In this document: positions 1 to 7,115 of the stretch, piece after piece
How positions within the stretch are numbered: the first letter of the stretch is position 1
Layout of the letters: every line of letters begins with the position of its first letter
Assembly (NCBI GenBank): GCA_020850915.1
Contig: JADZDV010000219.1
Span: forward strand, 1 to 13,746
Source of the DNA: Chloroflexota bacterium
Lineage (GTDB): Bacteria > Chloroflexota > UBA6077 > JADZDV01
Direction of reading: 5' to 3'
Length of the DNA stretch: 13,746 nucleotides
Notes under the pieces: generated by a model
Told to the model about the DNA's origin: nothing
The model's input: only the letters and a program-made list of their open reading frames with translations
The model's database searches: none
Position numbers and translations under genes: made by a program

Positions 1-179
1 CGACGGACGTGACCGGGTCGATCAAGCTCCCGGAGGGGGTAGAGATGGTGATGCCCGGGGACAACGTGAGGATGGAGATCGAGCTGGTGACGCCGGTGGC
101 GCTGGAGGAGGGGGTGAGGTTTGCGATACGGGAAGGCGGGCGGACGGTGGGGGCTGGGGCGATCAGCGCCATCCTGTAG
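1..179 (+). CDS. tuf: Elongation factor Tu, C-terminal end (partial)
   Basis: The frame beginning at base 3 reads 58 codons to a TAG at 177-179. The peptide runs from [12 protein letters not shown] through [14 protein letters not shown] and [17 protein letters not shown] to the end ISAIL. These are the domain 3 signatures of EF-Tu, the GTPase that brings aminoacyl-tRNA to the ribosome. The 5' part lies outside the window, so the GTP-binding domain is not visible. The end, AISAIL, differs slightly from the common bacterial VVTKI-type ending, but the length after the [10 protein letters not shown] motif is normal. tuf directly before rpsJ is the classic junction between the str and S10 clusters. 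The family call is very secure. Whether a second tuf copy exists cannot be seen. Confidence 0.96.
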   Translation, partial: TDVTGSIKLPEGVEMVMPGDNVRMEIELVTPVALEEGVRFAIREGGRTVGAGAISAIL

Positions 180-263
180 GCCCGCTCCCAGCTCGCCACG
201 CGGCGCACTGTTGGCAGGCGAACCCTGAGGGCGAGAGAGCGCGGCGCGGTGTAGGAGAGAGTT
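180..263 (+). other. tuf-rpsJ spacer (84 bases)
   Basis: This is the gap between the tuf stop and the rpsJ start. It ends with an AGGAG Shine-Dalgarno site (253-257) for rpsJ. CTCGCC (192-197) and GGCGAG (230-235) could form a 6-bp stem, but the 32-base loop makes this weak. I see no clear -35/-10 pair, no terminator with a T tract and no RNA gene. The S10 cluster may therefore be read through from tuf or from a promoter I cannot recognise. Confidence 0.6.
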
Positions 264-572
264 ATGGCAAAGCAAAGAATTCGCATTCGGCTGAAGGCGT
301 TCGATCACAAGATCCTTGATCAGAGTGCGCAGCAGATCGTCGAGACGGCTGAGCGGACGGGGGCGCAAGTGGCGGGACCCGTGCCGCTGCCAACGCGGAT
401 CGAGAAGTTCACGGTCATCCGCTCGCCGTTCATCGACAAGGATTCACGCGAGCAGTTTGAGATGCGCACCCACAAGCGATTGATCGACGTGATGGAGCCG
501 ACTCCCAGGACGGTCGACGCGCTGGTCCGACTGAACGTGCCGGCGGGCGTCGATATCGAAGTCAAGCTATAG
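264..572 (+). CDS. rpsJ: 30S ribosomal protein S10
   Basis: S10 is a small-subunit head protein. In well-studied bacteria it also acts as NusE in transcription antitermination. The 102 residues match the usual length (about 102-105). Family signatures are the start [14 protein letters not shown] (residues 6-19), the middle [18 protein letters not shown], and the segment RTHKRLIDV near residues 68-76. The end VDIEVKL is typical. The ATG is preceded by AGGAG at 253-257, seven bases from the start counting the intervening GAGAGTT-type stretch. It is the first gene of the S10 cluster and follows tuf. Unlike most junctions in the window, its 3' side carries a 67-base spacer with a strong inverted repeat before rplC. 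Confidence 0.98.
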   Translation: MAKQRIRIRLKAFDHKILDQSAQQIVETAERTGAQVAGPVPLPTRIEKFTVIRSPFIDKDSREQFEMRTHKRLIDVMEPTPRTVDALVRLNVPAGVDIEVKL

Positions 573-581
573 AGGGGACGC

Positions 582-612
582 GTCGAGCCTGGCCGAAGGC
601 GCCAGGCTCGAC
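582..612 (+). promoter_or_regulatory. Perfect 12-bp hairpin between rpsJ and rplC
   Basis: GTCGAGCCTGGC (582-593) is followed by a 7-base loop, CGAAGGC (594-600), and by the exact reverse complement GCCAGGCTCGAC (601-612). It starts 10 bases after the rpsJ stop and ends 27 bases before the rplC start. No T run follows (the next bases are CTCCGTCTAGAG), so it does not look like an ordinary intrinsic terminator. It may be an mRNA-stabilising or processing hairpin, a protein-binding site, or one copy of a dispersed palindrome. The inverted repeat is certain; its function is inferred. Confidence 0.85.
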
Positions 613-639
613 CTCCGTCTAGAGACCAGGGATAGAGTT

Positions 640-1266
640 GTGATTCGAGGCATACTCGGTCGGAAACTGGGGATGACACGCCTGTTCGATGAACGGGGCG
701 TGGCGACGGCGACGACCATCATCGAGGCTGGTCCGTGCTGGGTCACCCAGACCCAGACCAATGAGCGGAAGAGCGGCCCCGCCGTGCAGCTCGGCTACGG
801 GGAGACGAAGCCGAGCCGCCTGACGAAGGGCCAGCGGGGGCACCTGAAGGACCTGCCGCCGCTTCGCCACCTGCGTGAGGTGCCGGTGGACTCGACGGAC
901 GACGTCGCTGTTGGCGAGCGAGTTGACGTGGGGATCTTCTCGGAGGGAGAGGTGGTGGACGTCACGGGCACGTCGAAGGGCCGCGGCTTCCAGGGCGTCG
1001 TGAGGCGGCACCACTTTGGCGGCGGCCCCAAGACGCATGGCCAGTCGGACCGCTGGCGCGCGCCAGGCTCGATCGGCTCCGGCACGACGCCCGGGCGGGT
1101 GATGAAGGGCGTGAGGATGGCCGGTCAGATGGGGAACGAGCGCGTGACGGTGAAGAACCTACGGGTTCTGCGCGTCGATGCGGAGAAGAACCTGCTGGCG
1201 GTCCAGGGCGCGGTGCCCGGGCCGAACGGGGGCCTGGTGATCCTGCGAAAGGCGGCCCGCGTATGA
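640..1266 (+). CDS. rplC: 50S ribosomal protein L3
   Basis: L3 is an early-assembly large-subunit protein that binds 23S rRNA near its 3' end and reaches toward the peptidyl transferase centre. The 208 residues match the family length. Visible signatures are the start [20 protein letters not shown], the long loop [22 protein letters not shown] split over residues 113-134, and [14 protein letters not shown] (161-174). Gln163 lies in the segment that carries the methylated glutamine in Escherichia coli L3. The start is GTG, chosen because homologues begin at this M-I-x-G-I-L position; a modest AGGGA at 628-632 lies seven bases upstream. The stop overlaps the rplD start by four bases (ATGA), suggesting translational coupling. 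Confidence 0.98.
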   Translation: MIRGILGRKLGMTRLFDERGVATATTIIEAGPCWVTQTQTNERKSGPAVQLGYGETKPSRLTKGQRGHLKDLPPLRHLREVPVDSTDDVAVGERVDVGIFSEGEVVDVTGTSKGRGFQGVVRRHHFGGGPKTHGQSDRWRAPGSIGSGTTPGRVMKGVRMAGQMGNERVTVKNLRVLRVDAEKNLLAVQGAVPGPNGGLVILRKAARV

Positions 1267-1985
1267 CGTCGCTGCAGGTGCGGAACATCCAGGGGGAAGT
1301 TGTCGGATCGCTTGAACTTGACGAGCGAGTGTGGGGTGTGCGTCCGAACGTGGCGCTGATGCACCAGGCGGTGGTGGCGCAGCAGGCGAACCGTCGTCGG
1401 GGGACCGCGAGCACGCTGACGCGCGGCCGGGTGGCTGGTGGGGGGAAGAAGCCCCGTCGCCAGAAAGGGCTGGGCATGTCACGCCAGGGCTCGACGCGAG
1501 CGCCGCACTGGCGTGGTGGCGGCGTGGTGTTTGGTCCGCACCCGCGCGACTGGCACCAGCAGCTTCCAAAGAAGATGCGGAAGCTGGCGATGATCTCGGC
1601 GCTGTCGTCCAAGGTGACCGATGACGCAGTGACGCTGGTGGACGGCATCCAGGCGCCCGGGGGAAAGACGAAGGAGATGCTGCGGGTGCTCGAGGCGGTC
1701 GGAGCCTCGCGCCGCGTGCTGATCGTCCTGGACGGAGCGGATCCGGCAGTGAGCCGGGCGACCGCGAACATCCAGAAGGTCCAGGCAGTCACACCGGACC
1801 GGATGACGCTGGTGGACGTCTTGAACGCCGATCGACTGGTGTTCACGACGGCGAGCGTGCAGGCGACCACCGAACGGTTGCTCAAGCCGGTACGGCCGCC
1901 GAGAGGGGCGAACCTGCCGCCGGCGCCGGCTGGGGCTGGAGCCGCTGCCACCGAGAGCGACGCGGCGACGGAGGAGTCGGCATGA
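1263..1985 (+). CDS. rplD: 50S ribosomal protein L4 with acidic C-terminal tail
   Basis: L4 binds 23S rRNA domain I and lines the peptide exit tunnel with its long loop. In E. coli it also represses its own operon through the S10 leader. The tunnel loop is seen at about residues 46-95, with KKPRRQKGLGMSRQGSTRAP and HWRGGGVVFGPHPRDW. The C-terminal globular part contains LIVLDG (153-158) and VDVLNADRLVFT (184-195). At 240 residues it is some 30 longer than typical bacterial L4. The excess is a low-complexity Ala/Pro-rich then Glu/Ser/Thr-rich tail (about 211-240). The ATG overlaps the rplC stop as ATGA, and the gene end overlaps rplW in the same way, so the three are probably translated as a coupled set. 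Confidence 0.97.
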   Translation: MTSLQVRNIQGEVVGSLELDERVWGVRPNVALMHQAVVAQQANRRRGTASTLTRGRVAGGGKKPRRQKGLGMSRQGSTRAPHWRGGGVVFGPHPRDWHQQLPKKMRKLAMISALSSKVTDDAVTLVDGIQAPGGKTKEMLRVLEAVGASRRVLIVLDGADPAVSRATANIQKVQAVTPDRMTLVDVLNADRLVFTTASVQATTERLLKPVRPPRGANLPPAPAGAGAAATESDAATEESA

Positions 1986-2293
1986 CGCTCACCGCGCACG
2001 AGATCCTGGTCAAGCCGATCGTGACAGAGAAGAACACGATGCTCAGTGAGAGCGGTCGGTACGCCTTCGAAGTTGACGTGCGAGCGAACAAGATCCAGAT
2101 CCGCCAGGCGATCCAGGAGGTCTTCAACGTCGAGGTGACGGCGGTCAACATCATCCGAGTGCCTGGCAAGGTGAAGCGCGTGGTGCGCGGCCGGCGGCGG
2201 GTGAAACAGATCGCCGGGCGGACGAGGTCCTGGAAGAAGGCCGTGGTCAGCCTCAAAGAGGGACAGCGCATCGAGCTGTTCCAGGGAGTCTAG
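1982..2293 (+). CDS. rplW: 50S ribosomal protein L23
   Basis: L23 sits at the mouth of the exit tunnel and is a docking site for trigger factor and signal recognition particle. The protein is 103 residues, close to the family's usual 95-100. It begins with [20 protein letters not shown] and continues with [19 protein letters not shown], the standard N-terminal half. The basic loop [17 protein letters not shown] (about residues 60-76) and the C-terminal [17 protein letters not shown] are also family hallmarks. A strong GGAGGAG at 1970-1976 lies inside the end of rplD, five bases before this ATG, which itself overlaps the rplD TGA. Confidence 0.98.
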   Translation: MTLTAHEILVKPIVTEKNTMLSESGRYAFEVDVRANKIQIRQAIQEVFNVEVTAVNIIRVPGKVKRVVRGRRRVKQIAGRTRSWKKAVVSLKEGQRIELFQGV

Positions 2294-2295
2294 GA

Positions 2296-3117
2296 ATGCC
2301 AGTTCGTACGTACAAGCCGACGACTCCCGGCCGGCGCGGGATGAGCGTCTCGACGTTTGAGGAGATCACGAAGCGCAAGCCGGAGAAATCGCTGACGGAG
2401 CCGCTCCGCAAGCGGGCTGGCCGCAACAGCCAGGGTCGGATCACGGTCCGGCACCGCGGGGGCGGACACAAGCGGAAGTACCGGATCATAGACTGGCAAC
2501 GCCAGAAGACAGGTATTCCAGCCGAAGTGATCGCGATCGAGTACGATCCGAACCGCTCCGCGCGTATCGCGCTGGTGCAGTACGAGGACGGCGAGAAGCG
2601 CTACAGTCTGGCGCCGGCGGGCATCAAAGTGGGGGCGCGGATCAGCTCTGGGCCGAAGGCGGACATAGCAGTCGGCAGCGCGCTGATGCTGCGGGACATC
2701 CCGGTTGGCACCACGGTGCACAACGTAGAACTGCACCCGGGACGTGGCGGACAGCTCGCGCGGGGAGCGGGCACCGGGGTCCAGCTCATGGCGAAGGATG
2801 GGGACTGGGCCAGCCTGCGACTACCGTCTGGCGAGGTGCGGCGCGTCCACCTCACCTGCACGGCAACCATCGGCACGGTCGGCAACGCGGAGCATGCAAC
2901 GATCAAGCTGGGGAAGGCGGGCCGCTCCCGCTGGCTCGGGCGACGGCCGACGGTCCGCGGATCGGCGATGAACCCGCGCGACCATCCCCATGGCGGGGGT
3001 GAAGGGAAGGCGCCGATTGGTGGCCAGCCCCAGACGAAGTGGGGCAAGCCCGCGATGGGCAAGAAGACGCGGCGGCGGAAGGATACCGACCGCTTCATCA
3101 TCCGGCATCGGAAGTAG
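2296..3117 (+). CDS. rplB: 50S ribosomal protein L2
   Basis: L2 is one of the most conserved large-subunit proteins, needed for subunit association and close to the peptidyl transferase centre. The length, 273 residues, is exactly typical. Signatures in order: [19 protein letters not shown] (residues 7-25), [20 protein letters not shown] (47-66), [20 protein letters not shown] (141-160), and the C-terminal [16 protein letters not shown] (225-240). The last contains the conserved histidines His230 and His232. The C-terminal tail is rich in Lys/Arg, as expected. The ATG follows the rplW stop by two bases, and AGGGAG at 2283-2288 serves as its ribosome-binding site. Confidence 0.99.
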   Translation: MPVRTYKPTTPGRRGMSVSTFEEITKRKPEKSLTEPLRKRAGRNSQGRITVRHRGGGHKRKYRIIDWQRQKTGIPAEVIAIEYDPNRSARIALVQYEDGEKRYSLAPAGIKVGARISSGPKADIAVGSALMLRDIPVGTTVHNVELHPGRGGQLARGAGTGVQLMAKDGDWASLRLPSGEVRRVHLTCTATIGTVGNAEHATIKLGKAGRSRWLGRRPTVRGSAMNPRDHPHGGGEGKAPIGGQPQTKWGKPAMGKKTRRRKDTDRFIIRHRK

Positions 3118-3131
3118 GCGGATCAGGTCCT

Positions 3132-3136
3132 GGAGG
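3132..3136 (+). promoter_or_regulatory. Shine-Dalgarno site deciding the rpsS start
   Basis: GGAGG lies ten bases before the GTG at 3147, and a second purine run, AAGGAAG (3138-3144), sits closer to it. The open frame continues upstream into the end of rplB, so the start must be set by this site and by homology: the protein beginning [12 protein letters not shown] is the normal S19 N-terminus. Confidence 0.7.
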
Positions 3137-3146
3137 CAAGGAAGCA

Positions 3147-3434
3147 GTGAGTCGGTCAACGAAGAAAGGGCCGTACGTCGATGCGAAGCTGTTCACGCGA
3201 GTGAGCGCATTGAACAGCAGCGGCCAAAAGCAGGTTATCAAGACGTGGTCGCGTGACTCGACGGTCTTTCCGGAGTTCGTCGGGCACACGACCGCGGTGC
3301 ACGACGGCCGCCGGCACGTGCCGATCTACGTCACGGAGAACATGGTCGGGCACAAGCTTGGCGAGTTCGCTCCCACCCGCACGTTCCGCGGCCACACGGC
3401 GCGCGGCGGCGAGCGCTCGAGCTCGGCGCGGTAG
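3147..3434 (+). CDS. rpsS: 30S ribosomal protein S19
   Basis: S19 binds 16S rRNA in the 30S head with S13, near the A-site finger bridge. Starting at GTG 3147 it has 95 residues, the usual size (about 92-95). The N-terminus [18 protein letters not shown], then [13 protein letters not shown] (37-48), and the strong signature [18 protein letters not shown] (66-83) leave no doubt. Longer in-frame reading from 3039 would place the start inside rplB and add residues not found in S19, so I reject it. The stop TAG is joined to the rplV ribosome-binding site (TAGGAG). Confidence 0.98.
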   Translation: MSRSTKKGPYVDAKLFTRVSALNSSGQKQVIKTWSRDSTVFPEFVGHTTAVHDGRRHVPIYVTENMVGHKLGEFAPTRTFRGHTARGGERSSSAR

Positions 3435-3443
3435 GAGCGAAGC

Positions 3444-3797
3444 ATGGCAGGGAGTGGACTGGAAGCCAGAGCGAGCGTGAAGGGCGTGCAGATCTCGCCC
3501 CAGAAAGTGCGTCTGGTGCTGGACGTCATCCGCGGCAAGCCGGTTGACGAGGCCGAGGCGATCCTGCGCTATCTTCCGCACAAGGCAGCCGGGCTGGTCG
3601 GCAAGGTGCTGAAGTCCGCTGTGGCGAACGCGGACAATAACTACAACCTGGACATCGCGGAGCTGTACGTGTCGCACGCGAGCGCGGACGGGGCGGGCAT
3701 GCTAAAGCGGTGGCGGCCGCGAGCGCGCGGAAGGGTGAACCGAATTCTGAAGCGATCCAGCCATATCACGCTGGCGGTGCGGGAAAAGGGAGCGTAA
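3444..3797 (+). CDS. rplV: 50S ribosomal protein L22
   Basis: L22 contacts all 23S rRNA domains, and its long beta-hairpin lines the exit tunnel, where macrolide-resistance mutations occur in other bacteria. The 117 residues are slightly above the E. coli 110. The N-terminal part EARASVKGVQISPQKVRLVL (7-26) and GKPVDEAEAILRYLPHKAAG (31-50) are typical. The hairpin spans about residues 80-105, with GMLKRWRPRARGRVNRILKR and then SSHITLAV. Compared with the usual spacing the hairpin looks intact. The ATG has AGGAG at 3433-3437, which overlaps the rpsS stop codon. Confidence 0.98.
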   Translation: MAGSGLEARASVKGVQISPQKVRLVLDVIRGKPVDEAEAILRYLPHKAAGLVGKVLKSAVANADNNYNLDIAELYVSHASADGAGMLKRWRPRARGRVNRILKRSSHITLAVREKGA

Positions 3798-3800
3798 ACG

Positions 3801-4646
3801 ATGGGACAGAAGGTCCAGCCGAACGGCTTCCGCCTGAGCGTCGCCAGGAATTGGCAGGCGCACTGGTATGCCACCCGGCGCTCGTTCACGGACTATCTGC
3901 AGGAGGACCTGCGAGTCCGGTCGATGATCATGCGGAGGTTGGCCGACGCAGGCATCTCGAGGGTGGATATTGAGCGGTCGACCAACCAGATGACCGTGAC
4001 GATCCACGCGGCGAAGCCAGGTATTGTGATTGGCAAGAGCGGCGTGAAGGTTGAAGAGCTGCGAAGGAACCTGGAGGCGCAGACGGACAAGAAGGTCCGA
4101 GTCACGATCCAGGAGATCCGGCAGCCGGAGCTGGACGCGTACCTGGTTGCTCGAAGCGTGGCCGATCAACTGGAGAAGCGCGTCGCGTTCCGCCGAGCGA
4201 TCAAGCAGTCAGTAACACGAGGCATGCGCTTCGGCGCGAAGGGCATTCGGGTGCAGGTTGCCGGGCGGCTTGGCGGCTCGGAGATGTCCCGCACCGAGTG
4301 GGACCGCGATGGGCGTGTGCCGCTCCACACGCTGCGGGCGGACATCAGCTTTGGGATTGCTGAGGCGAGGACGACGTACGGGGTCATCGGCGTGAAGGTC
4401 TGGATCTACCGTGGCGATCTGGCGACGGACGGTCGGGAGCCGCAGCCGAGCGCGAACGCGCAGCGAGGCGCCGGACGGCCGGGCGCGCGCGGCCCGCAGG
4501 GCCGAGGGGCGGGCCCCGCTCGACCGGGCGCCGCGGTAGCGGAGCGCCCGGCGGTGGTCGAGGCGCCAGCGCGGGTGGAGGCGGCAGCTCCATCCCAGGC
4601 GGTGCCCAGGGCGGCGCCGGAGGCTGACGGCGGGGAGGCGCTCTGA
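3801..4646 (+). CDS. rpsC: 30S ribosomal protein S3 with long low-complexity C-terminal tail
   Basis: S3 lies at the mRNA entry site of the 30S head and contributes to mRNA unwinding. The N-terminal part [12 protein letters not shown] is canonical. A KH RNA-binding domain follows, with the GXXG loop GKSG at residues 78-81. The C-terminal S3 domain has [20 protein letters not shown] (145-164) and the motif [12 protein letters not shown] (174-185), ending around [13 protein letters not shown] (193-205). The protein has 281 residues, against 233 in E. coli. About 70 residues after 211 form an Ala/Pro/Gly/Arg-rich tail without recognisable fold, which ends acidic. The reading frame through the tail stays open to a TGA overlapping the rplP ATG by one base. 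AAGGGAG at 3786-3792 is the ribosome-binding site. Confidence 0.98.
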   Translation: MGQKVQPNGFRLSVARNWQAHWYATRRSFTDYLQEDLRVRSMIMRRLADAGISRVDIERSTNQMTVTIHAAKPGIVIGKSGVKVEELRRNLEAQTDKKVRVTIQEIRQPELDAYLVARSVADQLEKRVAFRRAIKQSVTRGMRFGAKGIRVQVAGRLGGSEMSRTEWDRDGRVPLHTLRADISFGIAEARTTYGVIGVKVWIYRGDLATDGREPQPSANAQRGAGRPGARGPQGRGAGPARPGAAVAERPAVVEAPARVEAAAPSQAVPRAAPEADGGEAL

Positions 4647-5068
4647 TGCTTCAGCCGAAGCGGACGAAATTCCGAAAAGTCCATCGCGGCCGGATGAGCG
4701 GGATGGCGCAGTCCGGCAACACGATCGCGTTTGGCGAGTACGGCGTGCAGGCGCTGGAGCCGGCCTGGATCACGGCGCGACAGATCGAGGCCGCTCGCCG
4801 CGCGATCACGCACCACCTGCGCCGCGGTGGCAAGGTGTGGATCCGGATCTTTCCGGACAAGGTGGTGACGGCCAAGCCGGCTGAGACCCGGATGGGGAGC
4901 GGCAAGGGCGCGCCGGATCACTGGGTGGCGGTTGTGCGACCGGGTCGGATGATGTTCGAGGTCGCTGGGGTGCGGCCGGAGCTGGCGAAAGAGGCGCTGC
5001 GGCTGGCGGCGCACAAGCTGCCGATCCAGACGAAGTTTGTCGAGAAGCACGAGGTGGGCGTCGAATGA
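4646..5068 (+). CDS. rplP: 50S ribosomal protein L16
   Basis: L16 organises the A-site tRNA region of the large subunit and is a late-assembly protein. The 140 residues fit the family (about 136-144). The start [19 protein letters not shown] is a near-universal signature. It is followed by [20 protein letters not shown], then [20 protein letters not shown] and [20 protein letters not shown]. The ATG shares its A with the rpsC TGA. GGGGAGG at 4632-4638, within the rpsC tail codons, is spaced seven bases away. The end overlaps rpmC as ATGA, continuing the chain of coupled starts. Confidence 0.98.
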   Translation: MLQPKRTKFRKVHRGRMSGMAQSGNTIAFGEYGVQALEPAWITARQIEAARRAITHHLRRGGKVWIRIFPDKVVTAKPAETRMGSGKGAPDHWVAVVRPGRMMFEVAGVRPELAKEALRLAAHKLPIQTKFVEKHEVGVE

Positions 5069-5268
5069 AGCGCGAGGACTTCAGCGCCCTGGACGAGCTG
5101 GGGTTGGAGCGACGGCTCGCCGAGCTGCGAGCCGAGCGGTTCAACCTGCGGTTCCAGCAGGCGACCCGCCAGCTCACGAACACGAGCCGGCTGCGAGAGG
5201 TGCGTCGGGATATTGCGCGGGTGCTGACCCGCCAGACCGAACTCGAGCGCGAGCAGGGTGAGGAGTGA
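5065..5268 (+). CDS. rpmC: 50S ribosomal protein L29
   Basis: L29 is a small helical protein beside L23 at the exit-tunnel rim. It has 67 residues, the usual size. The protein shows the two-helix pattern: [20 protein letters not shown] in the first helix, [20 protein letters not shown] across the turn, then [18 protein letters not shown]. The segments [11 protein letters not shown] and IARVLT match the family profile. The start ATG overlaps the rplP stop by four bases, and its own stop overlaps the rpsQ GTG, also by four bases. Identification rests on pattern plus the fixed rplP-rpmC-rpsQ order; both agree. Confidence 0.96.
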   Translation: MKREDFSALDELGLERRLAELRAERFNLRFQQATRQLTNTSRLREVRRDIARVLTRQTELEREQGEE

Positions 5269-5570
5269 GCCAGAAGATGGAGCTGTTGCCACACGAGGCG
5301 CGCCGGCGCACGAAGATTGGCCAAGTTGTCAGCGACAAGATGGACAAGACGGTGGTGGTCGCCGTCGAGCGGATCGTCCAGCACCGGCTGTACGGGCGAT
5401 CGATTCGGCGGACGAAGAAGTACCACGCCCACGACGAGGAGAACCGCTGCAAGATCGGCGACAAGGTGGTCATCGCCGAATCGCGGCCGATGAGCAAGAC
5501 GAAGCACTGGGCGGTGCGCGAGATCATCGGCCATGACGTCGTCGCTACCCTGCCGAAAGTGACGGAGTAG
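5265..5570 (+). CDS. rpsQ: 30S ribosomal protein S17
   Basis: S17 is a primary 16S rRNA-binding OB-fold protein of the 30S body. Core signatures are [18 protein letters not shown] (19-36), [17 protein letters not shown] (44-60) and the strand [18 protein letters not shown] (65-82), the classic C-terminal S17 motif. The start drawn here is the GTG overlapping the rpmC TGA (GTGA), with AGGGTG at 5255-5260, giving 101 residues. An in-frame ATG at 5277, with AGGAG at 5261-5265 eleven bases upstream, would give 97 residues starting [10 protein letters not shown]. Either is possible. Both leave a short N-terminal extension relative to the 84-residue E. coli protein. Confidence 0.96.
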   Translation: MSQKMELLPHEARRRTKIGQVVSDKMDKTVVVAVERIVQHRLYGRSIRRTKKYHAHDEENRCKIGDKVVIAESRPMSKTKHWAVREIIGHDVVATLPKVTE

Positions 5571-5576
5571 GACGCC

Positions 5577-5945
5577 ATGATCCAGGTACAAACCAGGCTG
5601 AAAGTGGCCGACAACACGGGGGCGCGGGAGCTGATGTGCATCCGCGTCATCGCTGGCGGCGCCAAGACCGTGGCGACGGTCGGCGACGTAGTCGTGTGCG
5701 CGGTGAAGCAGGCCGTGCCGGGCGGCTCGGTCAAGAAAGGCGACGTGGTCAAGGCGGTGGTCGTGAGGACGGCCAAGGAGTACGGGCGGCCGGACGGCTC
5801 CCACATCCGCTTCGACGACAACGCCGCGGTGATCCTGGCGGACTCGTCGAACCCGAAGGGAACGCGCATCTTCGGTCCCGTCGCTCGCGAGCTGCGCGAC
5901 AAGAACTACATGAAGATCGTGTCGCTCGCCCCGGAGGTGCTGTGA
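5577..5945 (+). CDS. rplN: 50S ribosomal protein L14
   Basis: L14 is a highly conserved beta-barrel protein at the subunit interface, where ribosome silencing factor (RsfS) binds in many bacteria. It has 122 residues, exactly typical. Signatures are [20 protein letters not shown] at the N-terminus, [15 protein letters not shown], the basic [14 protein letters not shown], and the stretch [15 protein letters not shown] followed by [15 protein letters not shown]. The C-terminus [12 protein letters not shown] is also standard. The ATG is six bases after the rpsQ stop, with GGAG at 5564-5567. Confidence 0.99.
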   Translation: MIQVQTRLKVADNTGARELMCIRVIAGGAKTVATVGDVVVCAVKQAVPGGSVKKGDVVKAVVVRTAKEYGRPDGSHIRFDDNAAVILADSSNPKGTRIFGPVARELRDKNYMKIVSLAPEVL

Positions 5946-5946
5946 G

Positions 5947-6270
5947 ATGGCCCTACAGAAGATACGACGGGACGACACGGTCGAGGTGATCGCCGGGTCG
6001 GAGAAAGGCAAGCGAGGAAAGGTTCGGACGATCGACCGCGTGAAGGGCCGCGCGGTCGTGGCCGAAGTCAACCTCGTGAAGAAACATCAGAAACCGCAGC
6101 CTGGCGTGCGCCAGGGCGGCATCATCGACATCGAGGCGCCACTGGCGATCTCGAACCTGATGGTGGTCTGCCCATCGTGCGACAAGCCGAGCCGCATCGC
6201 GATCGTGCCGCAGCCTGGTGTCCGCGAGGGTCGCGCCCGCCAGTGCAAGCGGTGCGGCGCGCAGTTGTAG
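5947..6270 (+). CDS. rplX: 50S ribosomal protein L24, four-cysteine form
   Basis: L24 is an assembly initiator for the large subunit and has a KOW domain. KOW residues appear in DTVEVIAGSEKGKRGKVRTI (10-29), followed by VVAEVNLVKKHQKP and GGIIDIEAPLAISNLMVVCP. Four cysteines (75, 78, 100, 103) in two CxxC pairs form a probable zinc site in the C-terminal half, as in many bacterial L24 proteins; E. coli L24 lacks it. The 107 residues fit. The ATG begins two bases after the rplN TGA. GGAGGTG at 5933-5939 inside rplN is a good ribosome-binding site. Confidence 0.98.
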   Translation: MALQKIRRDDTVEVIAGSEKGKRGKVRTIDRVKGRAVVAEVNLVKKHQKPQPGVRQGGIIDIEAPLAISNLMVVCPSCDKPSRIAIVPQPGVREGRARQCKRCGAQL

Positions 6271-6279
6271 GAGGAGTCG

Positions 6280-6870
6280 ATGGCCACAACCGAGCGTGTC
6301 AAGCCGCGGCTCCTGGAGCGGTACCAGCGCGAGATCCTACCGGCGATGCGCCAGGAGTTCAACTACCCGAACGTAATGGCCGTGCCGCGTCTGACGAAGG
6401 TCACGGTGAACATTGGCGTGGGGGAAGCGAAGGACAACTCGAAAGCGCTGGACGCGGCGAGCAAGGACCTGGCGGCGATCACCGGCCAGAAGCCGGCGGT
6501 GCGGCGGGCAAAGAAGTCGATCGCGCAGTTCCGGCTGCGGGCGGGCATGCCCGTCGGGTTGATGGTCACCCTGCGGGGCGACCGGATGTACGAGTTCCTG
6601 GATCGGCTGCTGAACGCGGCGCTCCCGCGCGTGCGGGACTTTCGTGGCGTGCCGGTCAAGTCGTTTGACGGGCATGGCAACTACACGCTGGGACTGCGGG
6701 AGCAGTTGATCTTCCCGGAGATCGACTACGACAAGATCGACAAGCTGCGTGGGCTCGAGGTGAGCGTCGTCACGACGGCGAAGAGCGACATCGAGGCGCG
6801 CAGGCTTCTGGAGCTGTTCGGGGTGCCGTTCCAGCGGCCGGAGCAGAGCGGGGCGCGAGCGGCGTCCTAG
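6280..6870 (+). CDS. rplE: 50S ribosomal protein L5
   Basis: L5 binds 5S rRNA and contacts P-site tRNA as part of the central protuberance. Signatures include [20 protein letters not shown] at the N-terminus, then [19 protein letters not shown]. Next come the [20 protein letters not shown] block (67-86) and the [20 protein letters not shown] segment. At 196 residues it is somewhat longer than the 179 of E. coli, through a short N-terminal lead and an Arg/Ala/Ser tail after FQRPEQSG. The ATG has an unusually strong AGGAGGAG (6269-6276) that includes the end of the rplX stop. A 49-base spacer follows before rpsN. Confidence 0.98.
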   Translation: MATTERVKPRLLERYQREILPAMRQEFNYPNVMAVPRLTKVTVNIGVGEAKDNSKALDAASKDLAAITGQKPAVRRAKKSIAQFRLRAGMPVGLMVTLRGDRMYEFLDRLLNAALPRVRDFRGVPVKSFDGHGNYTLGLREQLIFPEIDYDKIDKLRGLEVSVVTTAKSDIEARRLLELFGVPFQRPEQSGARAAS

Positions 6871-6919
6871 ACAGAGACGAAGAGAAGCGGATAACCGGCG
6901 TTCCAGATGGAGCAACAAG
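6871..6919 (+). other. rplE-rpsN spacer (49 bases)
   Basis: This is a purine-rich gap whose first part reads like GACAGAGACGAAGAGAAGCGG. It supplies GGAG at 6909-6912, seven bases before the rpsN TTG. I see no convincing hairpin, T tract or promoter. An ATG at 6907 is out of frame with rpsN and closes quickly. Confidence 0.5.
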
Positions 6920-7105
6920 TTGGCTAAGAAATCGTCGATTGTACGATCAAAGCGACCGCCGAAGTTCCGCGTGCAGCAGCACAATCGATGCGAATTGTGC
7001 GGCCGCCCACGCGCGTACATGAGGAAGTTTGGCACGTGCCGCATCTGTTTCCGACGACTCGCGCTCCTGGGGGAGATCCCCGGCGTCACGAAGTCGAGCT
7101 GGTAG
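6920..7105 (+). CDS. rpsN: 30S ribosomal protein S14, zinc-binding short form
   Basis: S14 is a late-assembly protein of the 30S head. This is the 61-residue zinc form, with cysteines at 24, 27, 40 and 43 (CELC and CRIC) in the family motif. The N-terminal [16 protein letters not shown] and the C-terminal [19 protein letters not shown] match. In some other bacteria a zinc-free longer paralogue exists for zinc starvation; none is visible in this window. The start is TTG, placed by homology (MAKK) and by GGAG at 6909-6912. The TAG stop is part of the TAGGAG ribosome-binding site of rpsH. Confidence 0.97.
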   Translation: MAKKSSIVRSKRPPKFRVQQHNRCELCGRPRAYMRKFGTCRICFRRLALLGEIPGVTKSSW

Positions 7106-7110
7106 GAGAG
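7104..7110 (+). promoter_or_regulatory. Shine-Dalgarno site deciding the rpsH start
   Basis: AGGAGAG overlaps the rpsN stop and stands five bases before the ATG at 7116. The open frame extends upstream to 7029 through rpsN, but that start would be inside rpsN and has no homologue support. A second ATG two codons later (7122) is eleven bases from this site and is the only real alternative. Confidence 0.7.
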
Positions 7111-7115
7111 CCACC

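Noticed and set aside
180..263. S10-type leader regulator or tRNA in the tuf-rpsJ spacer
   Set aside because: Only a weak 6-bp pairing with a large loop is visible, and 84 bases hold no tRNA cloverleaf.
582..612. Intrinsic terminator after rpsJ
   Set aside because: The stem is strong but no T run follows, and the rest of the S10 cluster continues right after it.
962..1999. Long open frame on the minus strand (345 codons) opposite rplC-rplD
   Set aside because: Low-complexity Arg/Ser/Pro protein with no domain; a shadow of GC-rich coding DNA.
3039..3146. Longer S19 starting inside rplB
   Set aside because: The added residues do not match S19, and a GTG with a good ribosome-binding site gives the usual 95-residue protein.
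4806..6071. Long open frame on the minus strand (421 codons) opposite rplP-rplX
   Set aside because: It lies opposite five clear ribosomal protein genes, and its product is Arg/Ser/Pro/His-rich as expected from the reverse strand of GC-rich coding DNA. No family motif is seen.
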